Below, in pieces: positions 1 to 11,344 of a stretch of 64,000 bases of DNA. Position numbers and translations under genes: made by a program. Under the pieces are notes generated by a model, which did not search any database, was not told where the DNA came from, and saw only the letters and a list, made by a program, of their open reading frames with translations. The DNA lies in NCBI RefSeq assembly GCF_003324165.1, contig NW_025407834.1:620001-684000 (forward strand), given 5' to 3'. Within the stretch, counting starts at the first letter, position 1; each line of letters begins with the position of its first letter. Source of the stretch: Naegleria lovaniensis (lineage: Eukaryota; Heterolobosea; Eutetramitea; Acrasida; Naegleriidae).

Positions 1-161
1 TTCGAACGGAACGCTTGCACAGCCAGTGACGGTGAATTCGTCATCCACCAGAACAGAAATTTCGAAACCTAAAAGTTCAACATCCAACAACAAATCGAAT
101 CAGCACCAAAGAAAGAAGAAATAAAACATAGCTGTCTTCATTTACATGACGGAAAACAATT

Positions 162-1370
162 TCAATTTGTGAATTTTCGTTGTGTCACTCTTGGACCTTC
201 CTCTTCGAATTCGCTTTTAGAGACACTTTTATCATTAAAAACGGACATACTTGCCAACACAGATCCACCAATCCACGATAAAAGTTTACGCTCAGGATAC
301 GCAGAAACATGAATACTAAATGCGGATGGTGCGCTTTCTCGAATTTCCTCTTTGATTCTTTCTGCAAAGCCAGGTAATAATGTTGTTCCGCCACTCAAAA
401 GAATATGTCGATAATAATAATATCGTTCCTCATAATTCGTTGATGTAATCGAGTTGAATAACATGTCTTGAATACCACCAACTTCAGAGGTGTTGTCACA
501 ATATTCTCCACCTAATAATTTAGGATTAAATAATGGTTCCACACATTCATATCGTTCCTTCTCAATTTCAATAGTGTTTCCATCTGGCAATTCAAATATT
601 GGCTTTTTCTCACTCTTTAGAGACGACTCTCCTCCTTGTAAATACGTCACACGAGCAAGTTCTTCCTTCATAGACATGACAAGCTCTGGTAGCAGCTGCA
701 TGGAACTCGAATGAAGCATATTTGTCTCCTCCAACTTGAGCCTTAATAATTTTAACAAGTATTGATCCAAATGAAGACCACCAATTTCAAGTGTTCGAAT
801 CGTCGTCGTGCTTGAGCTCGTGGGTAGAGGTTTTGCTATCACTCCTTCAAACATGGGCACTGCATGTGAAACTTCATAGCCACATTCCAACACGACACCC
901 GAACCTCTTCCTCCTCCGAACATGGATAAACATGCACTCGAGGCTATGCACAGACTCTGAACTGAGAACTTCTCAAACATGACTTGAGAAGTTCGTTCTC
1001 TCTCTGTATTCTTACCCGTTGTAGCAGCAGTTGAAGTGATGCAGTCGGAGAGAAGAACAGCAGGATGCTCCGGAGAAGTTTTTAAAACATGATGAAATTG
1101 ATAATGCCAGAATTGTTCCATATGATCCCAATTCGTAATGTGGCCTCGTTGAATGGGTCGGTGTAGATCTAGGAGTTGTTTTTGAGAAGAGGCTTCATCT
1201 CCAATATAAATATCAGTTGGTGGATTCAAAGGTTGTTTGGAAAGTGTTTTTTTTCGAGTGCCAAGGAGAGAGGGAATGATGAATCGAGGTGCTTCGTCTC
1301 CTGCAAAACCAGCTCTTGAAAAACATGAACCATTGTCGAGAACGAGAGCTGGAATTTCGTCTTGGTACAT
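162..1370 (-). CDS. Divergent actin-related protein
   Basis: Single-exon 402-aa member of the actin/ARP superfamily. Visible actin-fold motifs are the N-terminal phosphate-1 loop (DNGSCFSRAGFAGDEAPR, residues 12-29) and the C-terminal adenosine motif LSGGTTLLPGF (about residues 328-338). The phosphate-2 loop, normally DSGDGVTH in actin, reads ECGYEVSH, so the catalytic-side aspartate is replaced by Glu. Length is a little over actin (375 aa), with insertions around residues 115-130 and 240-265. The ATG at 1368-1370 is the first in frame. It could be a nuclear or cytoskeletal ARP. The sequence is too divergent to assign to Arp1-Arp10 by eye, and ATP hydrolysis may be altered. Superfamily call sure, subfamily open. 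Confidence 0.85.
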   Translation of the reverse strand: MYQDEIPALVLDNGSCFSRAGFAGDEAPRFIIPSLLGTRKKTLSKQPLNPPTDIYIGDEASSQKQLLDLHRPIQRGHITNWDHMEQFWHYQFHHVLKTSPEHPAVLLSDCITSTAATTGKNTERERTSQVMFEKFSVQSLCIASSACLSMFGGGRGSGVVLECGYEVSHAVPMFEGVIAKPLPTSSSTTTIRTLEIGGLHLDQYLLKLLRLKLEETNMLHSSSMQLLPELVMSMKEELARVTYLQGGESSLKSEKKPIFELPDGNTIEIEKERYECVEPLFNPKLLGGEYCDNTSEVGGIQDMLFNSITSTNYEERYYYYRHILLSGGTTLLPGFAERIKEEIRESAPSAFSIHVSAYPERKLLSWIGGSVLASMSVFNDKSVSKSEFEEEGPRVTQRKFTN

Positions 1371-1823
1371 TTTTTAGTTTGACACATTGAAAATCAAATC
1401 ATTGAACCTCAGAGTTCATGTACTGCGATTGCAACTTGAGAAATTCAACTTCTGGCATTAAACGAATTCACCTTTTGATCTTGAATTGTGTAAAGTTAAG
1501 GCGAGATGGTTATCTTGTGTGTTGTTGTAAACTTGGGATCCATTATTTTTAGATTTAAAAGAGCAATTTCATAAACGCACAAGTTCTCTACTCTTCCTCG
1601 ACAAGAAAAAAACCTTGTATTTACTTCTTTGTGATTCCAAGAATCATCATCCTCGCAAGATCATCAGTAGTATTATTATTACATACTGTAAACACAGCAC
1701 GCAATATATTCACGCTAATTCGTTCAGCTCGACCATTCATCATCATCACCACCACTCTTACAATTATTATCATCTACTGTTACCCATATCGTTATCATTA
1801 TCAACCCACTCCAAATTATCATC
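1371..1823. other. Intergenic, divergent promoter region
   Basis: Gap between two divergently transcribed genes. It should hold both promoters and 5' UTRs. The right part (about 1730-1800) is rich in CAT/CAC triplet runs. No coding exon or RNA gene seen. Confidence 0.5.
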
Positions 1824-3111
1824 ATGACTTTCTCTAGTAGCAATTCTTCCAACAACTCTTCTCTCGTTTTGAGCTCCTCCAGTAGCAACAACCCTTTAGG
1901 GTCGTGTCCCTTAGCTCGCTCCAGCAATGTTCATTCTCAGGAGTTGAGTTTTAATTGTCTTTTCAGCAGCAACAACAAGCTCAATTCTTCAAACCTTCAA
2001 GTGGACTTGTCCGGACTCAACTTCCAACAACAATCCAGTAAGCAGTGCTTTGATCATCCGTGCTTTAAGCACTGCTATTCCTATTCCTGCAAGCATTGCT
2101 TTGAACCCAAGTCAGAGTCCAAAGGAGAGGATCAGGACCCGGCCTTTGATGAGTACTTTACGAAGGGCAGAGCAGGAGCAGGAGGCAACTCAACCTCTAA
2201 AGCAACAGCATTCATGTTTGGCCCGATGCGAGAATCAAGCACTACAATTATTGGCACCAGAATTATCGAGACATCAGAATGCTGCCCAATTCGACGAGAA
2301 CAAGAATCAAACCGTTTTGTCGTCGTGCAAGTCGTCCCAATATCAGTGTAAGCAAAAGGTCTATTCTTTGAATATTGGACATGAGAAGAGTTCGTTTTAT
2401 TTGAAAACTGAACTCGTGGAAGAGTTAAAGTTGTATCAAAGTATGGAAGTATCTCAAAAGCCAACCTTTGTCTTGCAGGAAATGATCTTGAAGGATAAGG
2501 CAAGAAGGGAATTGAGTGCTCTTAACAACAATCCTTCGTCGTCAGCACACTCAAACAACAAGACTCGAAATCAATTAGAATTTGATTTGTTGATGTCAGG
2601 AACTTCAGAGGGAGCTCTCAGAATAAGTCGTGAAGAGAATGCTGGAGGTAATTCTGTGTTTAGTGAGGCTTTGAGCTTTGAAGTTGTTAAACGAATGTTC
2701 TCTGCAGAGCTTTTAAAGACTGAAATGGAAATTGAGTATTATCCTGGAAGTAAGAAGACTGACTATCTTGTTCGAATTGGACAAAAGAAGTATGGTGTTT
2801 CTGTCACTAGAGCTTTCAACTTTAACGACTTTACTGGAGGAAATGGTGTGTTGACCGACAAGATGTTGCAACTTTTGCTCTATAAGAAGCTCTCAGGCAT
2901 TATTGCTTCGTCTGGAAATGTGTACGATGAAGATGTGTGGGAGAAGCAATTTTTGCATTGTTGGGTGCCCTCTATGGATGTGGCAAAGAGATTGAAGAGA
3001 CAATATGCCAAGATGAAGTGCTCGGTCAAGAGTAACACCATTCTGTTGGTCACGGTCGCCAGTGAAGCAAGAAGTATTTTCATGGAGAATTCGGCTGACC
3101 ATGAACAATAA
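1824..3111 (+). CDS. Uncharacterised protein with conserved C-terminal domain
   Basis: The main reading frame is open from 1948 to the stop at 3109-3111; its first ATG is at 2149 (320 aa). A longer model starts at ATG 1824 in another frame and splices with a GTAGCA donor (1837 or 1882) to the TTTTCAG acceptor ending at 1966, which restores the main frame. The C-terminal half (about 2600-3090) contains KKTDYLVRIGQKKYGVSVTRA and a later stretch SNTILLVTVA. I recall similar uncharacterised proteins in plants and protists. An Asp followed about 13 residues later by an alternating V-S-V-T strand recalls the PD-(D/E)XK fold core, but the usual E-X-K is absent, so no activity is claimed. N terminus is Ser/Asn/Gln-rich. 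Confidence 0.6.
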
Positions 3112-3478
3112 ATGTTTTGTTGAATTTAATGTCACAAAATTCATGTCAAAGTGTACCAAAGATGCTAATCTTTTCATGAATGCGTCAGGCCTATCATTGC
3201 GTTTTGTTTTATGGGGTATAAACATGTATAAGTGTTGGTATTTTCATATTATAAATTTTCATCATCAACGATTGTCTCGGAAGAGTTGCACTTCACTCGA
3301 AAAACAAGACGGTGACAGAGGTGGGCTTTTGGTTAAAAAAAATTTAAAAATATTGTTGTTACATGAACATTAAGGAATGGTTGTTAAGAAAAAGAAATCA
3401 GAAGTTTCACAAGACCACCAGGCCAAAATAAGCGTCAAAGTATTCTTTTTAATAGTAGCACTGGGTTGTAGTTGAAAA
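3112..3478. other. Intergenic, convergent 3' ends
   Basis: Space between the stop of a plus-strand gene and the stop of PEX7 on the minus strand. A/T-rich 3' UTR sequence only; no exon or RNA gene recognised. Confidence 0.5.
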
Positions 3479-4662
3479 TTATTCTTCGTCCTCATCCTCT
3501 TCATCCTCGTCTTCGTATTCGTCCTCATCTTCAACTCCTCCTCCACCTCTTGCTAAACCTAATACTTGTCTAAATTGAGCAACAATTTCATTGTCTTCTT
3601 CATCATTTTCATTTTCGTTTTCCTCATGCGTAGGAACTGGCTCTTCACCTCTCATCCATACATATACTGTCTCGTCCCAACTGCAACTTGCCAGCTCATC
3701 TTCCATCTCCAAATTAAAATCTAATCCAATAACAAACTCAGAGTGATGTTCATACTTCTCCAGGAGAGCATTGTCGCTTCCTTGCTCGGTGTCCCAAATA
3801 CATAACGACATGTCATAACTCACACTTCCAATAATATTTTCATCATGTGGAGAGAATTTCACACGTCTCACGGCAAAGCCATGTCCAGAGAGAGTACAAA
3901 TAGACGAATCTGATGAAGTAGATGATGTACCACCACCAACAGTTCCAGCTCCATGTTGATTCAAATTTCTCAAATCCCAAACCTTGATGGTCTTATCGAC
4001 AGCACCCGTACAAACAATATGTTCATTAAACTTGTTCCAGTCACATGCCAACACTTCATAATTGTGAACTCGTGCTGTTTGTATGCTTGAAATGTCATGT
4101 ACATCCCAAATCTTCATAGTCATGTCTCCACTGCAACTCATAAATAAATCTCCATTGGTTGGTGAAAAAATTGTTGAATATACACAATAACGATGTTCAT
4201 CAAACGTTTCAACAGAGCTTGCATTGGTTTGTCCTGCACCTGCCGCTTGTAAGTTCCATAATTTAATGGTATTGTCCCAGGATCCACTCACAAAACAATC
4301 CTTATTTACTGTATTGTAGTCCACAGAATAGACCTCCTTTGAATGTTCCGCAAAATTCATCACTGGAGCTCCTTCTCCTCCCGATGCATTGGTAGTATCA
4401 AAAACTTTAATACTGCCATCACCTGAGCAGCTGATTATTTGTTTTCATTTTCTTCATTCCATGTACAATCATAGAGCCCATCATCCGTGTCAAACGTGTA
4501 TAATTTTCTCATCGTTTGTGCATCCCGATCATTTTGTAAAATGTATTGTCGTCCTTGTCCGGCAATTCCAAAGTGTTGGCTTGTTGCTACACCCAATTTA
4601 TCATCTTCAAACGGAGAAAATTCAACCGAGTATCCACTGTATTGAGTCTTGAATGATGGCAT
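3479..4662 (-). CDS. PEX7: Peroxin-7, PTS2 import receptor (frameshifted)
   Basis: WD40 beta-propeller protein that in the PEX7 family binds PTS2 cargo in the cytosol and delivers it to the peroxisomal import machinery. Translation from ATG 4660-4662 begins MPSFKTQYSGYSVEFSPFE and runs to WNEENENK, then stops at 4435-4437. The next frame continues immediately with ISCSGDGSIKVFD and the remaining blades (SGSWDNTIKLWNL, SCSGDMTMKIWDV, TGAVDKTIKVWDL, SVSYDMSLCIWD, SCSWDETVYVW). PEX7 proteins have ENQ-x-x-SxSGDGS at this join, so one base is missing around 4438-4446. The C-terminal acidic tail (E/D-rich, about 60 residues) and a Gly/Ser insert near 3905-3950 are extra. Identity is firm; the frameshift is probably an assembly error. 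Confidence 0.88.
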
Positions 4663-4838
4663 TATTTTTTGATTTGAAATTCTCCTTTGCTGCGTTAGCT
4701 TGTATCGAAGTTTCTACGCTCTGATCCTGGAGTGCCTGCGAAGGAGACTGCTCAGCCCTGTTCCGTGCCACTGGCACAAAGTCTAATAAATATCAAATTT
4801 TATTATGCACCAAACATAAATAACTAGAAAAACAACAA

Positions 4839-4909
4839 GCATTAGTAGTGTAACGGTATCATACCAGCCTTCCAAGCTGGTGACCCGGGTTCGACTCCCG
4901 GCTAATGCA
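4839..4909 (+). tRNA. tRNA-Gly (UCC anticodon)
   Basis: 71-nt cloverleaf. The 7-bp acceptor stem GCATTAG pairs with CTAATGC, discriminator A at 4909. The anticodon stem CCAGC/GCTGG encloses the loop CTTCCAA, giving anticodon TCC (Gly, GGA codons). The T arm has the GGTTCGACTCC pattern. No intron. It lies between the PEX7 and arrestin 5' ends. Confidence 0.93.
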
Positions 4910-5200
4910 AAATATTTTTATCCTTGTCAGTCTTTGAAAGTGCTTGATATTTGGTTTTGGTCCAAACCACCTTCTTTTCCAAAGTCCTACGACCGAGTGT
5001 TCTCCCACTTGTACCAACATTACCCTTTCCATTTTATCCTTCTTGTTTGATTCTAATTCCTTTTTGAAGAACTGATGTGTTCAACTCCGAAACCATCCGT
5101 TTTATCACAAAACAACAACTCTAGGTTTCAAAAAATAATTGCCACAATAACACTGGGTTCCTACTGAGTCTTTTTCTTCCACAACCACCACCTCTTGAAA

Positions 5201-6879
5201 ATGATAAGGGCAGAATTATTAATTTATTTTCCAACTAAATTGTACTTTTCGGGAGAGAAAATTGTCGGATATGTCGAGTTAAGGCTTCCATCACAGATGG
5301 GCATTTACGGAATCAAAATAGATGTATTTGGTCGCGAATACTATACAACCAATTTGCAACAAGCACTCAAGACAAATTCTAATACTCGAGTCACTCGTAT
5401 CTTTTATGAATATTCGACAAAACTCGAAGGTAGAGGTAAGTATCGATTTATTCCTCACACAAAATCGAATGTTATGTGCATTAATAATTAACCCGTTGAT
5501 CAATCTTATTATTTTCGGGATTTGGAATTTTCATGCATGACTACCCTTGGTACTTTGTAAATTCAATGAATATGATCGCAACAACAGGAAGCACAAAGAA
5601 AGAAGAACGAGAGTTCTTTGGTCTATTTAAAAAGCAGGTGAATACCGTCCTTCCCGCTGGTGTTTACAAGTACGATTTTGAAATTCAACTACCTGATTTT
5701 ATACCACCAACCTATCGTACCAATCAGTCAGCCCTTACTGGATCGAAGAGTAATTACGGAATGCCAGCAATTGACTATGAGTTAAGATGTACGTGCATGA
5801 ACTCGGACAAGAGCGTAGGAGACTTGATATCGTCTGCAGCCATTCCGGTTGGAGGCTCTTTAATGACTCCTTCTTTCATGGGATCTAACTCAACTCCGTT
5901 CACAGACTCAAAAGTGAAGACATTCTTGTTTGCCAATGGCCAAATTAACACAATGCTTCAAATGCCTTCTCGAGTTTTCCTCACTGGTGACTATCTTCAT
6001 GGTCAATTGACCTTGGAGAATACTTCACAAAAAACAGTGTCGGAATGTACAATGTCATTCATTCAGAGAGTCGACTGCTTAAAGTCAGGTCAAAAGATTC
6101 CAATCAAAAGTGACGTGTACGTCATTAAGAAGATTGTTATCGGAGAGTTGAAAGCAAAAGAAAAGAAGACTTTAACGTTAAATCAACAAACGGGTGTCAA
6201 GGTTCCAGACTTTTGTGTTGAAAGCATTTTCCCTTATCAAAAGATGGGCACGCTTGTCAATGTAGGCTACTTTATCAAGGTCACGGGTAAACTCTCCTTG
6301 GCCACTGATCTAGATTACGAATGCTTGCTTTATGTCGCAAACAGAATGAGACATATGGCTTATTTCCAACAAGTTCAAACAATGTCTCAACCATTCATGA
6401 GCGCAGCGTCTCCTTCCCTTGTAAATACTGAGGTTTCTCAAATCAACCAATCTGTTTCTCCTTACTACCAGCAACCATCGCAGTATGGTGTGGTGAGCCA
6501 TGAGCAGCAACAGATTCATTCAATCCAGCAATATCAGCAACCAATGCAATCTATGCCTCAACAGCAACAAGCAATGCATCGGTCTCAATCCTTCAATGAT
6601 CACATGAAGCAATCTGTTGAAGAAAATGTTTCGGTGCCATTGGATGGTTCAGCACCACCAGAACAAGAAGCAACAGAGTATTTCGAATACCAAGATGATC
6701 AACAAAATATGAGTTTATATCCAACAGTTGAAAGATACCACTTACCACCGATTCCACTCTCTGCTTACGAGACAGAAGCAAGAAGACAATTGGAACACGA
6801 ACATCAACAACCACCTGTTACAGGGATGCAACATGCCAACTATGACATTAGCACAGTGAATTACCCAAGATATCAATAA
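5201..6879 (+). CDS. Arrestin-fold (alpha-arrestin-like) protein
   Basis: Two exons, 5201..5435 and 5588..6879, joined in phase 1 across a 152-nt intron (GTAAGT...CAACAG); product 508 aa. The N-terminal half has the arrestin N-domain pattern (YFSGEKIVGYVELRLP, then IKIDVFGREYYTT). The second half carries the arrestin C-domain pattern (PSRVFLTGDYLHGQLTLEN, later SIFPYQKMGTLVNVGYFIKV). The last 150 residues are Gln/Pro/Met/Tyr-rich and probably disordered, ending with tyrosine-containing motifs such as TVERY that could be adaptor sites. Alpha-arrestins link membrane cargo to ubiquitin ligases and endocytosis, but I see no clear PPxY, so the partner is unknown. Start ATG 5201 is the first in frame. 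Confidence 0.82.
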
Positions 6880-6933
6880 ATCGTCATGAATCCATTACAA
6901 AATTTTCACATTCAATAATTGTTAATAATCGTT

Positions 6934-9900
6934 TCATGCTTTGATTTCCTCATTGAACGTATTGTCTTGTTGGATTTGAGGTAATGCAAGTCGTTCAAGG
7001 TCTGTATCAATAGATTGCTGTAAAGTGCCAGAGAAGTGGTTGCCTTGAATTTCAACAGATTTATGACAGCACTCGTTGCTTAGAGAAACATCGAAACAAG
7101 TGTTGTGAGAAAATCTGTTATCGCAAACAGACACCACCAGGAATGTGGACTTTTTAATCTCTAACATTAAGTGTTATCAGAGAGTACGTAATTGAAACAA
7201 CTTACTAATGGCGGAAGCAAATAAATGGTCAGAAAAAACATTGTCCTCAATAACACCTGCACATTGATCCAAAACAATTGCAAATTCCAAGCTGTCAGTA
7301 AAAATGTTCTTTTTGATATTGAGCTTTGGAATGTTCGTTGCTTTCATACAAAACGCCCCATTTTTCATAAATCGATTGTTGGTAATATGAATTTCATTTG
7401 TTGTGCAATTATTGATGTGTTCGGTGTCGTTCATGACGATAACCCCTCCTCCCATGTTTCGTGAAATCCTGTTGAACCATTTTGTAAGTATTTTCAAACA
7501 ATGTCAATACTTACAAATTATCCTGCATGATCAGTGCATGCATGTTATCAGCAAATCGAACAGAAATAGAAGCAGAGAGAGCGCTTGTATTGTTAATTGT
7601 GTTTCCAATAATTTTAACCTCTCCTTCCATGTCTTCAAGTGACACTCCTTTTAAATTGTTGAAAAGCTTGTTCATACAGAGCTGTTAATCCACCATTGGT
7701 ATTGTTTTCCAATGTTACCTAAATCAACCCTTAACGAGAATACCTACCTGAAGCGATGACTCTTTGCGGCTACACACCATTCTTTCATTCCTGTTAGTTC
7801 GTTCTCATGGAAATCGATGTTTGAATCTTTGATCGCTATTCCTTTCTTGCAGTTTTTAAACTCGTTTCCATTAATACTTCCAATGCTATTAGCAATGAGA
7901 ATACATGCACCATTGTCAAAAAAAGAGTTGGCTTGCACTTCTATATTTTCACAATTTTTAACATGAATAGCCATGAATTATTACTCCAGTTGTTGTAAAA
8001 GTGATTGTCAGAAATCATTCCTCCGTAGCAGTTAACAATCATAATTCCATTAGTTTCTGTGCACGAAAATTGATGTAAATGTAATTTTTGAAACATACCA
8101 TTGTCATGAACCTTGTTGCTCAATATTTGCGGGCAGCATCCTTCGAAATAGAGAGCACTCCCAACAGCATCATTGCCTGGAGCTTGACAATTGCCAAATA
8201 TCTCATTCTCTTCAATCATTGGCGATATTCGACTCGATCGTCCAATGGCATGTATGCGTCCCTTAATTTTACAGTTAACAATCCTTGGTTGACATTGATC
8301 AATTTCAATAATAATTGGTTTTCTAAGAGAAATAATTGAAACTATTGAACTGTTCACATAACAACCTACGTCAGTAGACTTCCTTTGGTCAGTTTTCTTC
8401 CAACAAAATTCATTTTCCTTATTTCTGCATTATGTAAAATTGTTATTCGCTCAGCTTGTAACACAGCTTCCTCATCACCTTCTTCCACGCCTTCAATGGT
8501 TAAATTTTCTCGTTCAATGTTCAGATCGGCCTGACGATGTTTATGAACACCTGGATGCAAATAAATAATCACATGCACTGAGGAAGGTTGCTTCTTGGCG
8601 TAAATTAGCGCTGCCTCAATAGAGTTAAACCTCTTCTCTTCACTCTTTGTAAATAATCTCTTGAAAGACGATGCAAAAGTGTGTGGATAAACGTGTATGA
8701 CAAGCTCTGTACGTTGTGAGGCTTGGACGAATGATTTTGATCTTCTCCTCATTTCTTTGTTTTCCTTTGTTGAATGTTCAGACTCCATTGAGTACAAGTC
8801 AGCAAGGCTCTGGTATCTAGTAAAAAGTTCCTCACTCTCAGGTTGTGGTTTTTCAAGCGTCTTCTCACTGTCTATTTGAGCTAATTGCTGTCTCATTGTT
8901 ACGAGAATCTTTTGTTGTGCTTCGGAGAGATGATTTCTGGGAGGAGGAAGTGGCTGGATTGTGTTCTTTTCCAACGTTACTTGGTTGATTTGCATTTTCC
9001 TTGATTTGGTTTTCTTCATTAGGCAGAAATGGTAAATTGCTGTGGAGTGTATTCTTTTGTGAGGATCTTTGTGAAGCATTTCTAGAACGAGATCGATAAA
9101 ATCCACCTCCTTATTGGAGAGAGAGAAAACCATTTTGCTCTTGAGATCGTCTCTCACTTGTTGTTCGGAATGTTGAAGTAAATCCCAGGCTATTCTTTTT
9201 GTAAAGTCCAATGTCAGTATTTGGTACAGAACTACTCCCAAGGCAAAACAGTCGACTCTAAATCCATATTCTTGACCGGAAAGAACCTCTGGAGATAAAT
9301 AAGTGAGGGTTCCAACCTTGGAATGTCTTGACGATTCCTCTATTTCTTTGCTGAGACCAAAGTCTGCCAAAACAACAGACAGGCCATCACTGTGAACATC
9401 CTCAATTAGAATATTTGCTAGCTTAATGTCTCTATTTTCGGTTCCTGCTCACCATTCGAAAAACAAACCAATGTGTACAACCTATGAACAATATTATTCT
9501 TGTGAATGTGAGAAAGTGCTTTTGAAATATTTGTTGCCACAGAAAGAGCAACTTGAAATTTTGTTGGCACTCCTTGATGGATCGTTCCTTCCAAACCAAC
9601 CTCCCTTGAGGATGAACAATTAACATCACACTGAGTTTTTCTGTTTAAAGGAGATTTGATGAATTTTTCCAAATCATTCTTATAAACTGGCATGGAAAAG
9701 TACATGACATAAACATTAAATTCTTGTTGAATATCTATATAAATGTCATAAACAGGAGTGATTCTAAAATCATGTCCTCTTCCGTTTTGATTCATCTTTA
9801 CGAGAAGAGAATATTCCTCAACTGCATTCTCCAAACAAGCCTCATCCTCAACAAGTACACTTTTAAGGGCAATTATCTTGCCGTGATGATGTTGCACATT

Positions 9901-10188
9901 TTCCTTCTCCTCACCTTGTTGTAACTGCTCACACATGAAAACACTACCACCCGCCCCACGTCCAAGTCTCTTCCGAACAATATACAGTTCAACCACTCGT
10001 GAGAGAGTGCTGTCCGAATATACAGTAATACGATCTTCCTTCAATTTTAAATATTTACATTGTGATAATAATAATTGATGATGATGATTATTGAACCATG
10101 AGATTGCTAGAGGCTCGCAAGTAAGTTGCCTCTCATGATCAGCATCATGATTCGGGCGTGTGGTAGGTTTATCCGTGAGTGTGAACAT
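6934..10188 (-). CDS. Protein kinase fused to right-handed beta-helix (two apparent frameshifts)
   Basis: Seven exons on the minus strand: 10188..9482, 9431..8370, 8322..8099, 8056..7748, 7681..7515, 7468..7206, 7160..6934. Introns of 42-66 nt. The N-terminal half is a Ser/Thr-type kinase: glycine loop LGRGAGGSVF, ALK lysine, VHRDIKLANIL catalytic loop (split by the first intron inside HRD), ADFG, SPEVL. After a linker come many coils of about 22 residues with the N-x-F/I pattern of pectate-lyase/CASH-type parallel beta-helices (SDNHFYNNW, IQGNHFSG). The frame breaks near 7975 and again between 7760 and 7790; adding one base at each restores a continuous 986-aa protein with regular coil spacing. 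A GTAATA...ATATAG 44-nt intron could explain the first break, but it would delete one coil. Substrate unknown. Confidence 0.75.
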
Positions 10189-10357
10189 TTTTTAAGCAAC
10201 CACCAAACACTAGATGAAAGGAAATTAACAATTGAGGAAAATATTTCAAAATCACTAAAACTTGGAGCGGTTGTACAAAAAAGAAATGTTTTATTGCCAT
10301 GATGGCGATTAAGCCAGCATCAATAAAAATCATCCGGTGTTGTTGTCTTGACTCGAA

Positions 10358-11344
10358 TTATTGTTCTTGAGGAGTGTCTTGACCATCACTCTCACAATTT
10401 TCGAGGATCCATGAGAGCTTGAATGGTCCAAATACTTGGTGAGGAGCAGAATCCTTCAAGGCATAGACCAATAAATCTTCACAATTCTTAGCTTCCTCCA
10501 ATTTGACGGCAAGGAGGGTATCGTTACCAGAACCAATGACAATTCGATCGTCTGTTCCCTTCAAGAAGGCAAATGAATTCTTTTCTTCCTCTTCCAAATC
10601 CATTTCTGTGAATTCAAGAGTAGAAAACGAGAGTTCACTCGTTTCACATTTGAATAATTTGATCAAGTTGGTCGACTTGACGGTATTGGCCCAAATACGA
10701 CCCCATTCAACCACAGCGAGTGGCAAACGATACACTCCAAAGGTTCGACGATGCTTTTTAGATTCGGTTTCTGGCAATACTGCTCCTAGCTTTTCTGTCA
10801 AGAGGGTTTTGATTTGAGAAGAGAGACTGACTTGATACACAGATTCATCCATTTCTTCATCTTGAGCTGTGAATGATGGAACCAATTCAACGCTTTGAGG
10901 AGGAGCAGAAGAAGTTGAGTTATCACAAGTCTCTTCCTTTTCTTCTTCTTCACCGGTAGATTCTTCAGCATCTTCTTGATGGTTCACCACATTTTCCTTG
11001 TCATCATCATTGGCTTCCTCTGATCTCTTGTTCTTCAGAGAATTCTTCTTCTTGGAAGTCTTTTGAATCTTCTCAGTGGACTTGGTTCGCATGTAAATAT
11101 TGTTCTTTGATTTGCGATTGGTCTTGATGACCACTCCACTGTTGTTGAGTGTTCGATAGTTGACATTACTTCTGCTTCGAGTCTTGGATGCAGCGAGGAT
11201 GTTGTTGAGATTGATTTCACAGCCGGGTGCGACTCGCTTCGAACGATCAATGTTTTGAGGATTGTACACAATTCGGCATCGAGTGGAGGTTTGTGATGGC
11301 TCGTCCACGTCTTGTTGATGGCGTCTAGAGGTTGATTTGGTCAT
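10358..11344 (-). CDS. Uncharacterised acidic, probably nuclear protein
   Basis: Single exon, 328 aa, ATG at 11342-11344. Residues 1-110 are basic and Arg/Lys/Asn-rich (NRKSKNNIYMR, KTSKKKNSLKNKR), looking like nuclear localisation or nucleic-acid-binding sequence. Residues 115-150 are Glu/Asp-rich. The last 160 residues are better ordered, with a hydrophobic stretch FGVYRLPLAVVEWGRIWANTV and a C-terminal segment VFGPFKLSWILENCE. I do not recognise a family. Composition suggests a chromatin or RNA-associated protein (inference). It shares a short divergent upstream region with the micropeptide gene. Confidence 0.7.
   Translation of the reverse strand: MTKSTSRRHQQDVDEPSQTSTRCRIVYNPQNIDRSKRVAPGCEINLNNILAASKTRSRSNVNYRTLNNSGVVIKTNRKSKNNIYMRTKSTEKIQKTSKKKNSLKNKRSEEANDDDKENVVNHQEDAEESTGEEEEKEETCDNSTSSAPPQSVELVPSFTAQDEEMDESVYQVSLSSQIKTLLTEKLGAVLPETESKKHRRTFGVYRLPLAVVEWGRIWANTVKSTNLIKLFKCETSELSFSTLEFTEMDLEEEEKNSFAFLKGTDDRIVIGSGNDTLLAVKLEEAKNCEDLLVYALKDSAPHQVFGPFKLSWILENCESDGQDTPQEQ

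Noticed and set aside
2132-2503. Minus-strand open frame of 123 codons
   Set aside because: Antisense to a plus-strand gene, low-complexity translation and no domain; a shadow.
4435-4446. Programmed -1 ribosomal frameshifting in PEX7
   Set aside because: The site has no canonical X-XXY-YYZ heptamer, and the same kind of break recurs in unrelated genes, so a missing base is simpler.
4663-4838. Possible structured RNA upstream of tRNA-Gly
   Set aside because: Some local G/C-rich pairing around 4730-4790, but no recognisable RNA family and no clear boundaries.
7711-7747. A shorter intron ending GATTTAG in the beta-helix gene (29 nt)
   Set aside because: Shorter than any other intron here (39 nt minimum) and it needs an additional frame correction. 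The extra peptide it would keep (VTLENNTNGG) does look coil-like, so the question is left open in the findings.
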